A stretch of 64,000 nt of DNA from positions 26,303 to 90,302 of the forward strand of contig SVDY01000008.1 of assembly GCA_015057665.1 (NCBI GenBank), given 5' to 3'. A program made the position numbers and the translations under genes. Positions within the stretch are counted from its first letter, which is position 1. Each line of letters opens with the position of its first letter. Under the pieces are notes generated by a model that had not been told where the DNA came from, did not search any database, and was given only the letters and a program-made list of their open reading frames with translations. Source of the stretch: Lachnospiraceae bacterium (GTDB taxonomy: Bacteria; Bacillota; Clostridia; Lachnospirales; Lachnospiraceae). Below, one piece after another: positions 44,030 to 52,733 of this stretch.

Positions 44030-44338
44030 TTATGCATTAATTTTTTCGATTTTAACCTGTGTAAATGCCTGTCTGTGACCCTGTTTTTTGTGGTATCCGG
44101 ATTTTCTTTTGTATTTGTATACAATAACTTTTTTACCTTTACCATCGCCAATTACAGTTGCTTCAACGGATGCACCAGCTACTGTTGGGTTACCAACTTT
44201 AGCTTCTTCACCGCCTACAAACAGAACCTGGTCAAAAGTATAAGTTGTACCAGCTTCAGCGCCAAGTTTTTCAACTCTGATTACATCGCCTTCGCATACT
44301 TTGTACTGTTTTCCACCTGTTGCAATAATAGCGTACAT
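44030..44338 (-). CDS. rplU: 50S ribosomal protein L21
   Basis: A 102-residue L21, starting [14 protein letters not shown] and ending in [24 protein letters not shown]. First gene of the rplU-prp-rpmA operon, preceded by a promoter and an untranslated leader of about 85 bases. Confidence 0.97.
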   Translation of the reverse strand: MYAIIATGGKQYKVCEGDVIRVEKLGAEAGTTYTFDQVLFVGGEEAKVGNPTVAGASVEATVIGDGKGKKVIVYKYKRKSGYHKKQGHRQAFTQVKIEKINA

Positions 44339-44423
44339 GAACGTCTCCTCCTATTACTCAAATCTCGCCAATTACGGTATCTGCCACTTGGACAGAGTTT
44401 TAACCTCGTTGTGCGGCTTAACC
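44339..44423 (-). ncRNA. Probable L21 leader RNA
   Basis: The 5' untranslated region between the expected transcription start (near 44423) and the rplU ATG is about 85 bases, the size and place of the L21 leader described in Bacillota as an autoregulatory ribosomal-protein element. Short complementary pieces are visible, but I could not fold it or match it to the covariance model. Confidence 0.55.
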
Positions 44424-44429
44424 TCAAAT

Positions 44430-44458
44430 ATAATATCAATTCTGAAATCATCTGTCAA
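44430..44458 (-). promoter_or_regulatory. rplU promoter
   Basis: On the minus strand, TTGACA (44453-44458), 17 bases, TATTAT (44430-44435). The remaining gap to 44647 (309 bases between genes) is AT-rich and should hold the divergent promoter of the SH3 gene, which I could not place with confidence. Confidence 0.85.
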
Positions 44459-44647
44459 GTCTTTTTTTGAATTTTTTGTAATAAATTCTTAATATTTCTC
44501 AAAACAGCATTGTCAAAATTGCAAATGATATTTTAGCTGAAATATTGATTTATTGCAAGAGTTTTGATAAAATATTTATTGTATGTGATATTTTATGCAG
44601 ATAGTCATTTTCAATAGATTATTAATTTCAATAGAAAGGTTTACAAT

Positions 44648-46030
44648 ATGAAATTATTAAGGACAGGATTATTTTTATTGCTCATATTACCGGTTATATA
44701 TGGCCTGCCTGTGCATGCAGATTCTTACCAGCCATCAGAGCATACATTAAATGCGGTAGAAGATATTTTAGATGGAACAAGTTTATCTGAATGCCTTATG
44801 GTACAGAAAGACTCTCAGGATAATGAGATTACAATGGAGATGACATACGGGGAAGCAATTCTTGCCGCAGGTGCAGAACTTAATCTTAGTCCTCTGGAAC
44901 TTGCTGCTACTATTGTTCAGGAGACAGGAGGCAGCTTGAATCTCGATACTGCTTCTCCTCTTGAATATATCTATGACAAAGCAGAAAAAATACTAACAGG
45001 TACGAACTCGGATGTTATGTATGCTTCTTTTAAAACAACTACAACTGTAAATTACCGTACAGGGGCAGGTACTTCCTATGATAAAGAAGGTTCATTAGAA
45101 AAAAATACGGTAATTCAGGTAGAAATCGGCTATTCTAAAAAGGCAGACGGATATGTGTGGTATCGATTTAAGAATAATTCAGGTACGTATTACATAGCAT
45201 CAGAATATCTTAAAAAGGTGGAAACGTCCAATCCTGATACTCCAACCGTTCCGGAAGAACCTTCTGTACCGGAGGAACCGGAAGTAACCTATACAAAGTA
45301 TAAAACAACAACAAAAGTGAACTATCGAGATGGCGCCGGTACTTCTTATAACAAGAAAGGAAGTTTGACAGCCGGAACAGTGATCGAGGTTGAAGACGGC
45401 TATTCCAAAACAGCCAACGGCTATACATGGATGCGGTTTAAAAATACTGCAGGAACCTATTATATTGCATCAGAATATCTTAAAAAGGTGGAAACGTCCA
45501 ATCCTGATACTCCAACCGTTCCGGAAGAACCTTCTGTACCGGAGGAACCGGCAGTAACCTACACAAAGTATAAAACAACAACAAAAGTGAACTACCGAGA
45601 TGGCGCCGGTACTTCTTATAACAAGAAAGGAAGTTTGGCAACGGGAACAGTGATCGAGGTTGAAGACGGCTATTCTAAAACAGCCAACGGCTATACATGG
45701 GTCCGTTTTAAGAATACTGCAGGAACTTATTATATTGCCTCTGAATATCTGAAAAAGATTAGTTCTTCTACTAATGATACAACAAATTCAAATACTCCGG
45801 ATAATACTACAGGTTCACAAATTACCTATACAAAGTATAAAACTACTACAGGCGTAAATTATCGTACAGGAGCCGGTACTTCCTACAAAAAGGCTGGATC
45901 TTTTGCACCAGGAACGGTTATACAAGTTGAAAATGGATATTCTAAAACAGCCAATGGCTATACATGGGTCCGTATTAAAACAACTTATGGCACTTACTAT
46001 ATCGTTTTAGAATATTTAAGAAAGGCCTAA
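44648..46030 (+). CDS. Secreted protein with four bacterial SH3 repeats
   Basis: A 460-residue exported protein. A signal peptide (residues 1-25, ending VHADS) precedes an unassigned helical domain of about 90 residues, then four SH3b domains, each with the pattern KTTT-VNYRTGAGTSY and a final GTYYIASEYLKK. SH3b modules usually bind cell-wall peptides. Linkers of the type NPDTPTVPEEPSVPEEP join domains 1-2 and 2-3. No catalytic domain is visible, so it may be a wall-binding adhesin or inactive hydrolase relative. It interrupts an otherwise conserved minus-strand cluster. Confidence 0.88.
   Translation: MKLLRTGLFLLLILPVIYGLPVHADSYQPSEHTLNAVEDILDGTSLSECLMVQKDSQDNEITMEMTYGEAILAAGAELNLSPLELAATIVQETGGSLNLDTASPLEYIYDKAEKILTGTNSDVMYASFKTTTTVNYRTGAGTSYDKEGSLEKNTVIQVEIGYSKKADGYVWYRFKNNSGTYYIASEYLKKVETSNPDTPTVPEEPSVPEEPEVTYTKYKTTTKVNYRDGAGTSYNKKGSLTAGTVIEVEDGYSKTANGYTWMRFKNTAGTYYIASEYLKKVETSNPDTPTVPEEPSVPEEPAVTYTKYKTTTKVNYRDGAGTSYNKKGSLATGTVIEVEDGYSKTANGYTWVRFKNTAGTYYIASEYLKKISSSTNDTTNSNTPDNTTGSQITYTKYKTTTGVNYRTGAGTSYKKAGSFAPGTVIQVENGYSKTANGYTWVRIKTTYGTYYIVLEYLRKA
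45217..45770 (+). repeat. 270-bp near-identical repeats in the SH3 gene
   Basis: The segment from 45221 recurs at 45491, a period of 270 bases or 90 codons. Linker DNA is virtually identical and the SH3 parts differ at a few positions, which points to recent duplication and a site prone to copy-number change. Confidence 0.9.
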
Positions 46031-46069
46031 TGGATTCGTCTATTAAATTGTAAATGAAATTATAGGTAT

Positions 46070-46112
46070 AAAAAAGGAAACTTCAATAACTGCATTGAGG
46101 TTTCCTTTTTCT
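46070..46112. terminator. Bidirectional terminator between the SH3 gene and rng
   Basis: AAAAAGGAAAC-TT-CAAT pairs with ATTG-AG-GTTTCCTTTTT around a 6-base loop, with T-tracts on both strands. Confidence 0.9.
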
Positions 46113-46126
46113 GTTTCTTATTCATA

Positions 46127-47344
46127 TTAATCATTTAATGGAACTGTTTCCTGAATCATTAAATTCGCCGCCTGTTCATGAAGCGGTTTTTTCACTTTTT
46201 TTCTTGTAATCTCGATTAGATTCAGCTTAGTCATATCGATAAGGCTTGTTTTGATTCGGTCTTTTCGAAGCATCACATCGAATTCTTTCATCAGTCTGTG
46301 ACGGCTTTCTTCTTTTTCCATATCAATAAAGTCAACAATGATAATACCGCTTAGATTACGAAGTCTTAATTGATGAGCAATCTCTTCTGCTGCTTCAAGA
46401 TTGATCTTAAGGAAATGTTCCTGGGACTTTCTTTTACCAATAGATTTGCCTGTATTCACATCGATAACGACCATGGCTTCTGTCTGCTGGATAATCAGAT
46501 AGCCGCCGGATTTGAGCCATACACGTTCACCAAGAGCCTTTTGAAGATTGGTATCAATACTATAAACCTGAGTAAGTCCGGTAGTCTTTGATTCGAAGAA
46601 ACGAAGCTTCTGAAGATCCATTGGCTGATATATCATAAGATACTGAGATATCTCATCAAACAGTTCCTTATCATCGGTTATGATTTCTTTCAGATTGCGT
46701 TCTCTTAAATCTCTGATATCCATCAGATAACCGGACGGAGCTTTCGATACAAGAGAAAAGCAGGAAAGATAAGGTGCTCTTTTCATAAGATTGTTCATCT
46801 GTTCTTCTAAGATCATAGCTTCTTTGATGATGGCACTGTCCGGTGCATCAAGAGCATTGGTTCTTACAATGATTCCTGTATTTTCTCCTTTATAAGGTTC
46901 AATGAGATCTTTTAAGTGCTTTCTCGCTGCAGAATCTTCAATCTTGCCGGACACACCAATCGTTGGATTCATGGCCGTGATAACAAGATATTTACCCGTC
47001 AGATTAATGTTGGAAGTTACAGAAGGAGCTTTTGTCTTCATAGCTTCTCTGGAAATCTGAACTAAGATCTCGTCTCCTTCCTGAAGCTTGTTATTATTCT
47101 TTGGATTCAGAAAAATATGTTCCTTGTTGATATCTAAAGGATAATAACAAAGGAGACCGGCTTCTACTTCCACGAAGGCTGCATTGATGTTCTTTACAAT
47201 GTTTTTTACTTTACCGGTATAAATATTGCCAAGAAGCTTCTTCTCTTCTACAGGTTCCACAGATAGTTCTGCAATCTTATCGTCCTCAAAAAGGGCGGAA
47301 ATAATATGATTATTCTGTTTTGTAATAATAAGTTTTGCTTCCAT
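46127..47344 (-). CDS. rng: Ribonuclease E/G family protein
   Basis: A protein of about 405 residues with the S1 domain (residues 30-120, LLGNIYTGKVKNI) and the RNase E/G catalytic core, including metal-binding DVNTGKSIG and IIIVDFIDM. Its size matches RNase G and lacks the long C-terminal scaffold of RNase E. I prefer the ATG at 47344 (MEAKLIITKQ, the usual family start); an ATG at 47362 is in frame and possible. It is downstream of the TIGR03936 gene. Confidence 0.92.
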   Translation of the reverse strand: MEAKLIITKQNNHIISALFEDDKIAELSVEPVEEKKLLGNIYTGKVKNIVKNINAAFVEVEAGLLCYYPLDINKEHIFLNPKNNNKLQEGDEILVQISREAMKTKAPSVTSNINLTGKYLVITAMNPTIGVSGKIEDSAARKHLKDLIEPYKGENTGIIVRTNALDAPDSAIIKEAMILEEQMNNLMKRAPYLSCFSLVSKAPSGYLMDIRDLRERNLKEIITDDKELFDEISQYLMIYQPMDLQKLRFFESKTTGLTQVYSIDTNLQKALGERVWLKSGGYLIIQQTEAMVVIDVNTGKSIGKRKSQEHFLKINLEAAEEIAHQLRLRNLSGIIIVDFIDMEKEESRHRLMKEFDVMLRKDRIKTSLIDMTKLNLIEITRKKVKKPLHEQAANLMIQETVPLND

Positions 47345-47398
47345 AGTATCTATGATCTCCATATGATAGAAAGCCTAGGGCATAGTAATAAAAGTATA

Positions 47399-48181
47399 TT
47401 ATTCTTTTTCATCTGCCATTGGCTCCAAAATGTCGGATCCTGCTGCACCGAGAGGAATAAGTTCTCCTTTGGCACCTTCCATATAAGTGTCAAGACGGTG
47501 GAACATGAAACCGTTTTTCTCATATTCAAATCCAAGGTACTGGCAGTATGCTTCCATAACCAGTTCCGGTTTTAAGTTTACTGCACTTCCTGTTTTTACT
47601 TTTAAATAAAGGGCCTGATCGTTAAGAGCGTAGCCTAAAGATACTCTTTCTACCATCTTTTCAGGATCCATTACTTTCGTGTTAATCGTAAAAAATTCAT
47701 AGATCATTGGTAAGATATCCACTTCTGCTGTGGATTTTTTTGTTTCCTTTGTCATCATGATGTGTTCCTGGCAGAGGAAGTTATCTACCTGAGTTAAGAA
47801 GGCATCAATATTATAATAACCCGGACGGAATGTAATTTCATAATCTGCTGCCGCTACCGTAGACATGGCATTTTTTGCATCGTCAGGAAGAAGTTTGTAC
47901 TCAAGAAGGGCAATTCCTTCATTCATGACAGCATTAATTCTTTCAATCATCACTTCGGAAGAATCTGTGCTATTGAATTCAGCATCCAGATACTCTCCTT
48001 CACTGGTAAGTCCGATTCCAAGAGGAGCCGCAAAAGAAATAATCTGGTGAGGACTGAAACCTTTGGAATAAGCAATATCTACTTTGGCACGGCGGAATGC
48101 TTTCTGAAAATAACGCATCACATCCAGATGTCCGATAAATTTAATGGGTCCGATTTTACTAAATTTCATTCTAATTTTCAA
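47399..48181 (-). CDS. TIGR03936 family radical-SAM-associated protein (DUF2344)
   Basis: A protein of about 260 residues. MKFSKIGPIKFIGHLDVMRYFQ and YSKGFSPHQIISFAAPLGIG are the signatures of TIGR03936/DUF2344, which is encoded with, or fused to, TIGR03960 radical SAM proteins. AAGGAGG stands six bases before a TTG at 48181; the start therefore lies inside the last codons of the TIGR03960 gene. The role is unknown, though its association with RNase G and L21 suggests RNA or ribosome modification. Confidence 0.88.
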   Translation of the reverse strand: MKIRMKFSKIGPIKFIGHLDVMRYFQKAFRRAKVDIAYSKGFSPHQIISFAAPLGIGLTSEGEYLDAEFNSTDSSEVMIERINAVMNEGIALLEYKLLPDDAKNAMSTVAAADYEITFRPGYYNIDAFLTQVDNFLCQEHIMMTKETKKSTAEVDILPMIYEFFTINTKVMDPEKMVERVSLGYALNDQALYLKVKTGSAVNLKPELVMEAYCQYLGFEYEKNGFMFHRLDTYMEGAKGELIPLGAAGSDILEPMADEKE

Positions 48182-50030
48182 AGCAGACACCTCCTTTGTA
48201 ACGAGTTGCACCGCAGCCGTTACATTTTGCACGGCAGTTTGGTGTTACTTCTGCTGCCATGGCACGTTCCCATTCTTTCTTTAAGAATGTCTTTGTTACA
48301 CCGCAGTCAATGAAATCCCAAGGGAATACTTCATCTAAAGAACGTTCTCTTAATGTATAGAAATCAATATCAATACCATTCTTTTCAAATGCAGCCAGCC
48401 ATTTGTCATAATAGAAATATTCTGTCCAGGAGTCGTAGAGACATCCGTCCATATAAGCATCATAAATTGCTTTGGCAATCTTTCTATCGCCACGGGCAAG
48501 AATACCTTCTAAGATGGTTGTTTTTGCATCATGGTATTTTAAGCTTAAACTTTTACGATTGTGCATAGATTTCATTGTGTCATTGACTCTTCTTGCACGT
48601 TTCAGGTATTCTTCCGGAGTACACATAGTGGCCCACTGGAATGGAGTAAATGGCTTTGGTACGAAGAAAGAAGCGCTTGCACTGATAGACACACGGCCGT
48701 TTCTGTCAGCCTTATCTAATTTGTAATATGCCATAGCCACATCTTCACAAAGCTGGGCAATGCCCTTCTGGTCTTCCACTGTTTCTGTAGGCAGTCCTAA
48801 CATGAAATAGAATTTTAATTTATTCCAACCACTCTTAAATGCTTTTAAGGAACCATCGAGAATATCTTCTTTTGTAAGCCCCTTGTTGATTACATCACGG
48901 AGTCTCTGAGTACCTGCTTCCGGAGCAAAAGTAATGCTGCTCTTCTTTACATCTTGTACACGTTTCATTACATCTAATGCAAATGCATCAATACGAAGAG
49001 ATGGTAAGGAAATGTTGACACGCTGTTTCTCTTTGTATTCTTCGATTAAGAAGTAAGTGAGCTCTTCTAAATCTGAGTAATCACTGGAACTTAAGGAACT
49101 TAAAGAAATCTCATCGTATCCGGTACTTTCCAGCATGGCAACTGCTTTCTGTTTTAACATTTCAAGGGAACGTTCTCTGTTTGGACGATAAATCATACCT
49201 GCCTGACAGAAACGGCATCCACGGATACATCCACGCTGGATTTCCAGAACGCAGCGATCCTGAGTTGCTTTGATAAATGGCACAACCGGTTTTTCAGGAT
49301 AGAAAGTATTGGATAAATCCATGACGATCTGTTTCTTAATCGGAAGGGTTGCATTTTCGTCGATGGAGAACATCTCTTTTACGGTTCCGTCCTCATTGTA
49401 TGTGACATCGTAAAATGCAGGAACATAGAGCCCTTCCATTTTGGCAGCTTTCTGAAGGAATTCCTTACGAGTACCGCCTGCTGCCTTATGAGCTTTGTAC
49501 ATATCGATTAAATCGTAATACTGAGTTTCACCTTCCCCAACATAGATAATATCGAAGAAATCAGCGATTGGTTCCGGATTGTAAATACATGGGCCGCCGC
49601 CGATAACAATTGGAGCATCCTCTTTTCTGTCTTTAGAGAAAATGCCAATCTTTGCAAGGTCAAGAATCTGTACGATGTTTGTATAGCACATCTCATACTG
49701 GATTGTAATGCAGAGGAAATCAAATAAAGCGATTGGATCCTGTGTCTCTAAAGCGAACAGAGGAATATCCTCCTCTTTCATAATCTTGTGAAGGTCTACC
49801 CATGGGGAGTAAACACGTTCACAATATACGTCATCTCTTAAATTGAACATATCGTATAAAATCTGGATGCCTAAGTGGGACATGCCGATTTCATATACAT
49901 CCGGGAAGCACATAGCAACACGCACTTTGCCTTCCGGATCTTTCATCACAGAGTTAACTTCGCCGCCGATGTAGCGGGCAGGTTTTTCAACCTGTAATAA
50001 TATTTCATCTCTTAAAGCTAAATCTCTCAT
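48171..50030 (-). CDS. TIGR03960 family B12-binding-like radical SAM protein
   Basis: A 619-residue enzyme with an N-terminal cobalamin-binding-like region (VCFPDVYEIGMSHLG), the radical SAM domain with CIRGCRFCQAG (CxxxCxxC cluster) and a C-terminal part ending in CRAKCNGCGA. The family is uncharacterised; together with TIGR03936 it forms a conserved two-gene unit. The ATG at 50030 follows AAAGGAT; an upstream in-frame start at 50081 lacks a ribosome-binding site. Confidence 0.92.
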   Translation of the reverse strand: MRDLALRDEILLQVEKPARYIGGEVNSVMKDPEGKVRVAMCFPDVYEIGMSHLGIQILYDMFNLRDDVYCERVYSPWVDLHKIMKEEDIPLFALETQDPIALFDFLCITIQYEMCYTNIVQILDLAKIGIFSKDRKEDAPIVIGGGPCIYNPEPIADFFDIIYVGEGETQYYDLIDMYKAHKAAGGTRKEFLQKAAKMEGLYVPAFYDVTYNEDGTVKEMFSIDENATLPIKKQIVMDLSNTFYPEKPVVPFIKATQDRCVLEIQRGCIRGCRFCQAGMIYRPNRERSLEMLKQKAVAMLESTGYDEISLSSLSSSDYSDLEELTYFLIEEYKEKQRVNISLPSLRIDAFALDVMKRVQDVKKSSITFAPEAGTQRLRDVINKGLTKEDILDGSLKAFKSGWNKLKFYFMLGLPTETVEDQKGIAQLCEDVAMAYYKLDKADRNGRVSISASASFFVPKPFTPFQWATMCTPEEYLKRARRVNDTMKSMHNRKSLSLKYHDAKTTILEGILARGDRKIAKAIYDAYMDGCLYDSWTEYFYYDKWLAAFEKNGIDIDFYTLRERSLDEVFPWDFIDCGVTKTFLKKEWERAMAAEVTPNCRAKCNGCGATRYKGGVCFEN

Positions 50031-50112
50031 AGTAATCCTTTCATTCGTTCTTTCCGTTTGTAGAACAATAATCTTCATCATGTACCATGCTTTTTATAAA
50101 AGGGTACAAAAA

Positions 50113-50140
50113 GGAAAGGTGGGTAAATACACACCTTTCC
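50113..50140. promoter_or_regulatory. Inverted repeat at the start of the TIGR03960 operon
   Basis: GGAAAGGTG (50113-50121) and CACCTTTCC (50132-50140) flank ten bases. It spans the predicted start point (near 50136) of the minus-strand promoter, as an operator would. On the minus strand it is followed by TTTTTG and could also fold as a terminator if transcribed in full. Confidence 0.6.
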
Positions 50141-50142
50141 AT

Positions 50143-50171
50143 ATTATACGGATATTGAGTTTTTATTGCAA
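50143..50171 (-). promoter_or_regulatory. Promoter of the TIGR03960-TIGR03936-rng operon
   Basis: On the minus strand, TTGCAA (50166-50171), 17 bases, TATAAT (50143-50148). Confidence 0.8.
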
Positions 50172-50221
50172 GTGAAAAATGATGCTTATGGATTTTTTAC
50201 TTATCTAAGTATAGTCCTTTC

Positions 50222-50250
50222 TTTACATAATTCATAGAAATTGATAAAAT
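50222..50250 (+). promoter_or_regulatory. Promoter of the ABC-GNAT gene
   Basis: TTTACA (50222-50227), 17 bases, TAAAAT (50245-50250), about 50 bases before the start codon. Confidence 0.65.
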
Positions 50251-50298
50251 GAAATATCAATATTTTTCTTACAAAAGATAGAAAACGGAGGACTTTTT

Positions 50299-52623
50299 AT
50301 GGCCGGAGGCAGAAATTCATTGGGACCGAAAGGCTTCTTAACAGAAGAAGAAAAACAAAATATGCCCAAAGTAACAAGAGAACTGTTAATACGTATCCTC
50401 TCCTATCTAAAACCTTATTGGCTGCAGTTTTTATTTGTGTTTATTTCGATTCTCCTTTCTGCAACAGTAGGATTGATGCCGTCCATTATTACCGGACGCA
50501 TTGTAGATCAGGCATTGGTTGGCGAGGATTTAACCCTGCTCATCCGCTTGCTGATTATGGCGTTTTGTGCTCTTACTGTCAGTCAGCTCATCGGTGTTCT
50601 GGAAAGTTATATTAATTCATGGATTTCTCAAAGAATCATCTTTGATATGAAGAATCAGATGTATCGTCATCTCCAGTACATGCCCCACTCTTTCTTTACG
50701 ACAGAGAAACAGGGCGACATTATTACACGAATGAACACGGATATCAGCGGTGTAAGTACCGTGATCAGCGGCACTCTTTCCAGCATTGTCAGCAACACAG
50801 CTACTGTTATTACGACACTTGTGGCACTCTTTTCCATGAGCTGGCAATTAGCTTTAGTCGGCATTGCTGTGATTCCTCTTCTTATTCTTCCAACCAGAAG
50901 TGCGGGAAAAACTCGTTGGATGCTTCTTAGCGAAAGCCAGGCGAAAAATGATGAACTAAATCAGGTCATCAATGAAACATTGTCTGTCAGCGGGTCTATG
51001 CTTGTGAAGATATTTACCCGTGAAGAAAAAGAATATGAGAAATTTGTTAAAGTAAATGGGGAAGCTACAGATATTGCCTTGAAAGAACGCCGAAGCGGCA
51101 AATGGTTTATGGTTGTCATGGGAATGTTCAGCCAGATAGGCCCTTTGTTGATCTATTTTGTCGGCGGCCTTCTTATTATTAACAAATGGGATGCAGCTCT
51201 TTCTGTAGGTACGATTACTGCTACAGTTGCCCTGATTAACCGACTTTATCGTCCTGTAGAGTCCTTACTGAATCTGCAGGTGGATTTCACACGTTCCCTT
51301 GCTCTCTTTACCAGAATCTTCGATTATTTTGACCGGGAAAATACAATCACCTCACCGGAAAATGGACAGAAACCGAATGTGTACATGCAGCCTATCGAAT
51401 ATAAAAATGTTGTGTTTAGTTATGATCCTTCCAAGCCTCTTTTGACAGATGTGAATTTTACTGTTCCCGGAGGTAAAATGTATGCCATTGTGGGACCATC
51501 CGGTTCCGGTAAATCTACTGTTGTTAACATGATTCCACGTCTTTATGATGTGCTTGACGGCAGTGTGACTATCGCCGGTGTTGATGTCAGAGATTTTGAC
51601 CTTCCTTATCTTCGATCTTGTATCGGTGTGGTAACTCAGGAATCTTATCTCTTTAACGGAACCATTCTGGATAATCTTCGTTATGCAAAGGAAGATGCTA
51701 CCATGGAAGAAATTGAGGCTGCCTGCCGTATTGCCAATATCCATGATTTTCTCATGAAACAGCCAAAAGGATATCTTACAGAAGTAGGTAACAGGGGCCT
51801 TAAACTTTCCGGCGGCGAAAAACAGAGAATCTCCTTAGCCAGAGTCATCTTAAAAGACCCTAAGATTCTGATCCTTGACGAAGCTACCAGTGCCCTTGAT
51901 TCCATCTCTGAGAATGCCATCCAGGATGCTCTTGAGAATATGATGAAAGGCAGAACAAGTATTGTCATTGCCCATCGTCTCTCTACGATTCTTAAAGCAG
52001 ATCAGATTCTTGTTGTAAAAGACGGTGTTATCTCAGAACAGGGAATTCATGACGAACTTCTTGCACTTGGAGGCACTTATAGAGAATTGTTTGAAACACA
52101 GTTCCGTCAGGCAATTGACTACGAAACACAGTCCTCTTTGAATATTGAGGCATTCAGTACATCCCATCAGGTAAAAAGAATCACGGAGGATGACATCTCT
52201 GATGTATATGCACTTTGTAAGTCAAATCAGAAATATTATCAGTATATGAGCAGTGCTCCTACTGTGGAAAGTTTAACGGAAATCATCAGCCGTGTTCCAG
52301 AAGGCGACGGAAAGAATGATAAGTATTTTGTCGGTTTCTATGAAGGAGAACATTTGATTTCTGTGCTAGAATTGATAACCGGATATCCGGAAAGCAATGA
52401 TGCCTTTATTGGATGGTTTATGGTAGACGGTCATCGTCAGAGACAGGGAATCGGCTCTCAGATTTTTGCTGATGTGCGCGCCGCCATGGCGGCTCAAGGA
52501 TACGATTCTCTCTCTCTTTCCTGCGAAAAGGAAAATGAAGATGCCATTAAGTTCTGGAAAGCTCAGGGATTTAAGCGCACTTCACAAGATGCAAATCGTA
52601 TCAATTATGCAAGAGAAATATGA
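50299..52623 (+). CDS. ABC exporter fused to a GNAT acetyltransferase
   Basis: A 774-residue protein. Residues 1-330 form a six-helix exporter membrane domain, 350-600 a nucleotide-binding domain with Walker A GPSGSGKST (about 399-407), LSGGEK (about 503-508) and Walker B ILILDEATSALD. After a short linker, residues from about 625 form a GNAT domain with the acetyl-CoA-binding RQRQGIGSQ (about 713-721) and FWKAQGFKR. Typical exporters of this type end near 600. The reading frame has no break. GGAGG lies seven bases before the ATG. Substrate unknown; multidrug or peptide export is usual for the transporter half. Confidence 0.9.
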   Translation: MAGGRNSLGPKGFLTEEEKQNMPKVTRELLIRILSYLKPYWLQFLFVFISILLSATVGLMPSIITGRIVDQALVGEDLTLLIRLLIMAFCALTVSQLIGVLESYINSWISQRIIFDMKNQMYRHLQYMPHSFFTTEKQGDIITRMNTDISGVSTVISGTLSSIVSNTATVITTLVALFSMSWQLALVGIAVIPLLILPTRSAGKTRWMLLSESQAKNDELNQVINETLSVSGSMLVKIFTREEKEYEKFVKVNGEATDIALKERRSGKWFMVVMGMFSQIGPLLIYFVGGLLIINKWDAALSVGTITATVALINRLYRPVESLLNLQVDFTRSLALFTRIFDYFDRENTITSPENGQKPNVYMQPIEYKNVVFSYDPSKPLLTDVNFTVPGGKMYAIVGPSGSGKSTVVNMIPRLYDVLDGSVTIAGVDVRDFDLPYLRSCIGVVTQESYLFNGTILDNLRYAKEDATMEEIEAACRIANIHDFLMKQPKGYLTEVGNRGLKLSGGEKQRISLARVILKDPKILILDEATSALDSISENAIQDALENMMKGRTSIVIAHRLSTILKADQILVVKDGVISEQGIHDELLALGGTYRELFETQFRQAIDYETQSSLNIEAFSTSHQVKRITEDDISDVYALCKSNQKYYQYMSSAPTVESLTEIISRVPEGDGKNDKYFVGFYEGEHLISVLELITGYPESNDAFIGWFMVDGHRQRQGIGSQIFADVRAAMAAQGYDSLSLSCEKENEDAIKFWKAQGFKRTSQDANRINYAREI

Positions 52624-52650
52624 TGATAATACAAGTATAATAATATAATT

Positions 52651-52699
52651 AAAAAAGATACTGAGTTTTCATATCGATATGATCCTCAGTATCTTTTTT
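52651..52699. terminator. Bidirectional terminator between ABC-GNAT and RhuM-Fic genes
   Basis: AAAAAAGATACTGAG (52651-52665) pairs perfectly with CTCAGTATCTTTTTT (52685-52699); the loop contains ATATCGATAT. Confidence 0.9.
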
Positions 52700-52733
52700 A
52701 GTTAAAGATTAGTGCAAAATGGAACAGACGTGT

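Noticed and set aside
44075..44470. 131-residue plus-strand frame across rplU and its leader
   Set aside because: Antisense of L21 and its promoter; Phe/Cys-rich translation, no ribosome-binding site.
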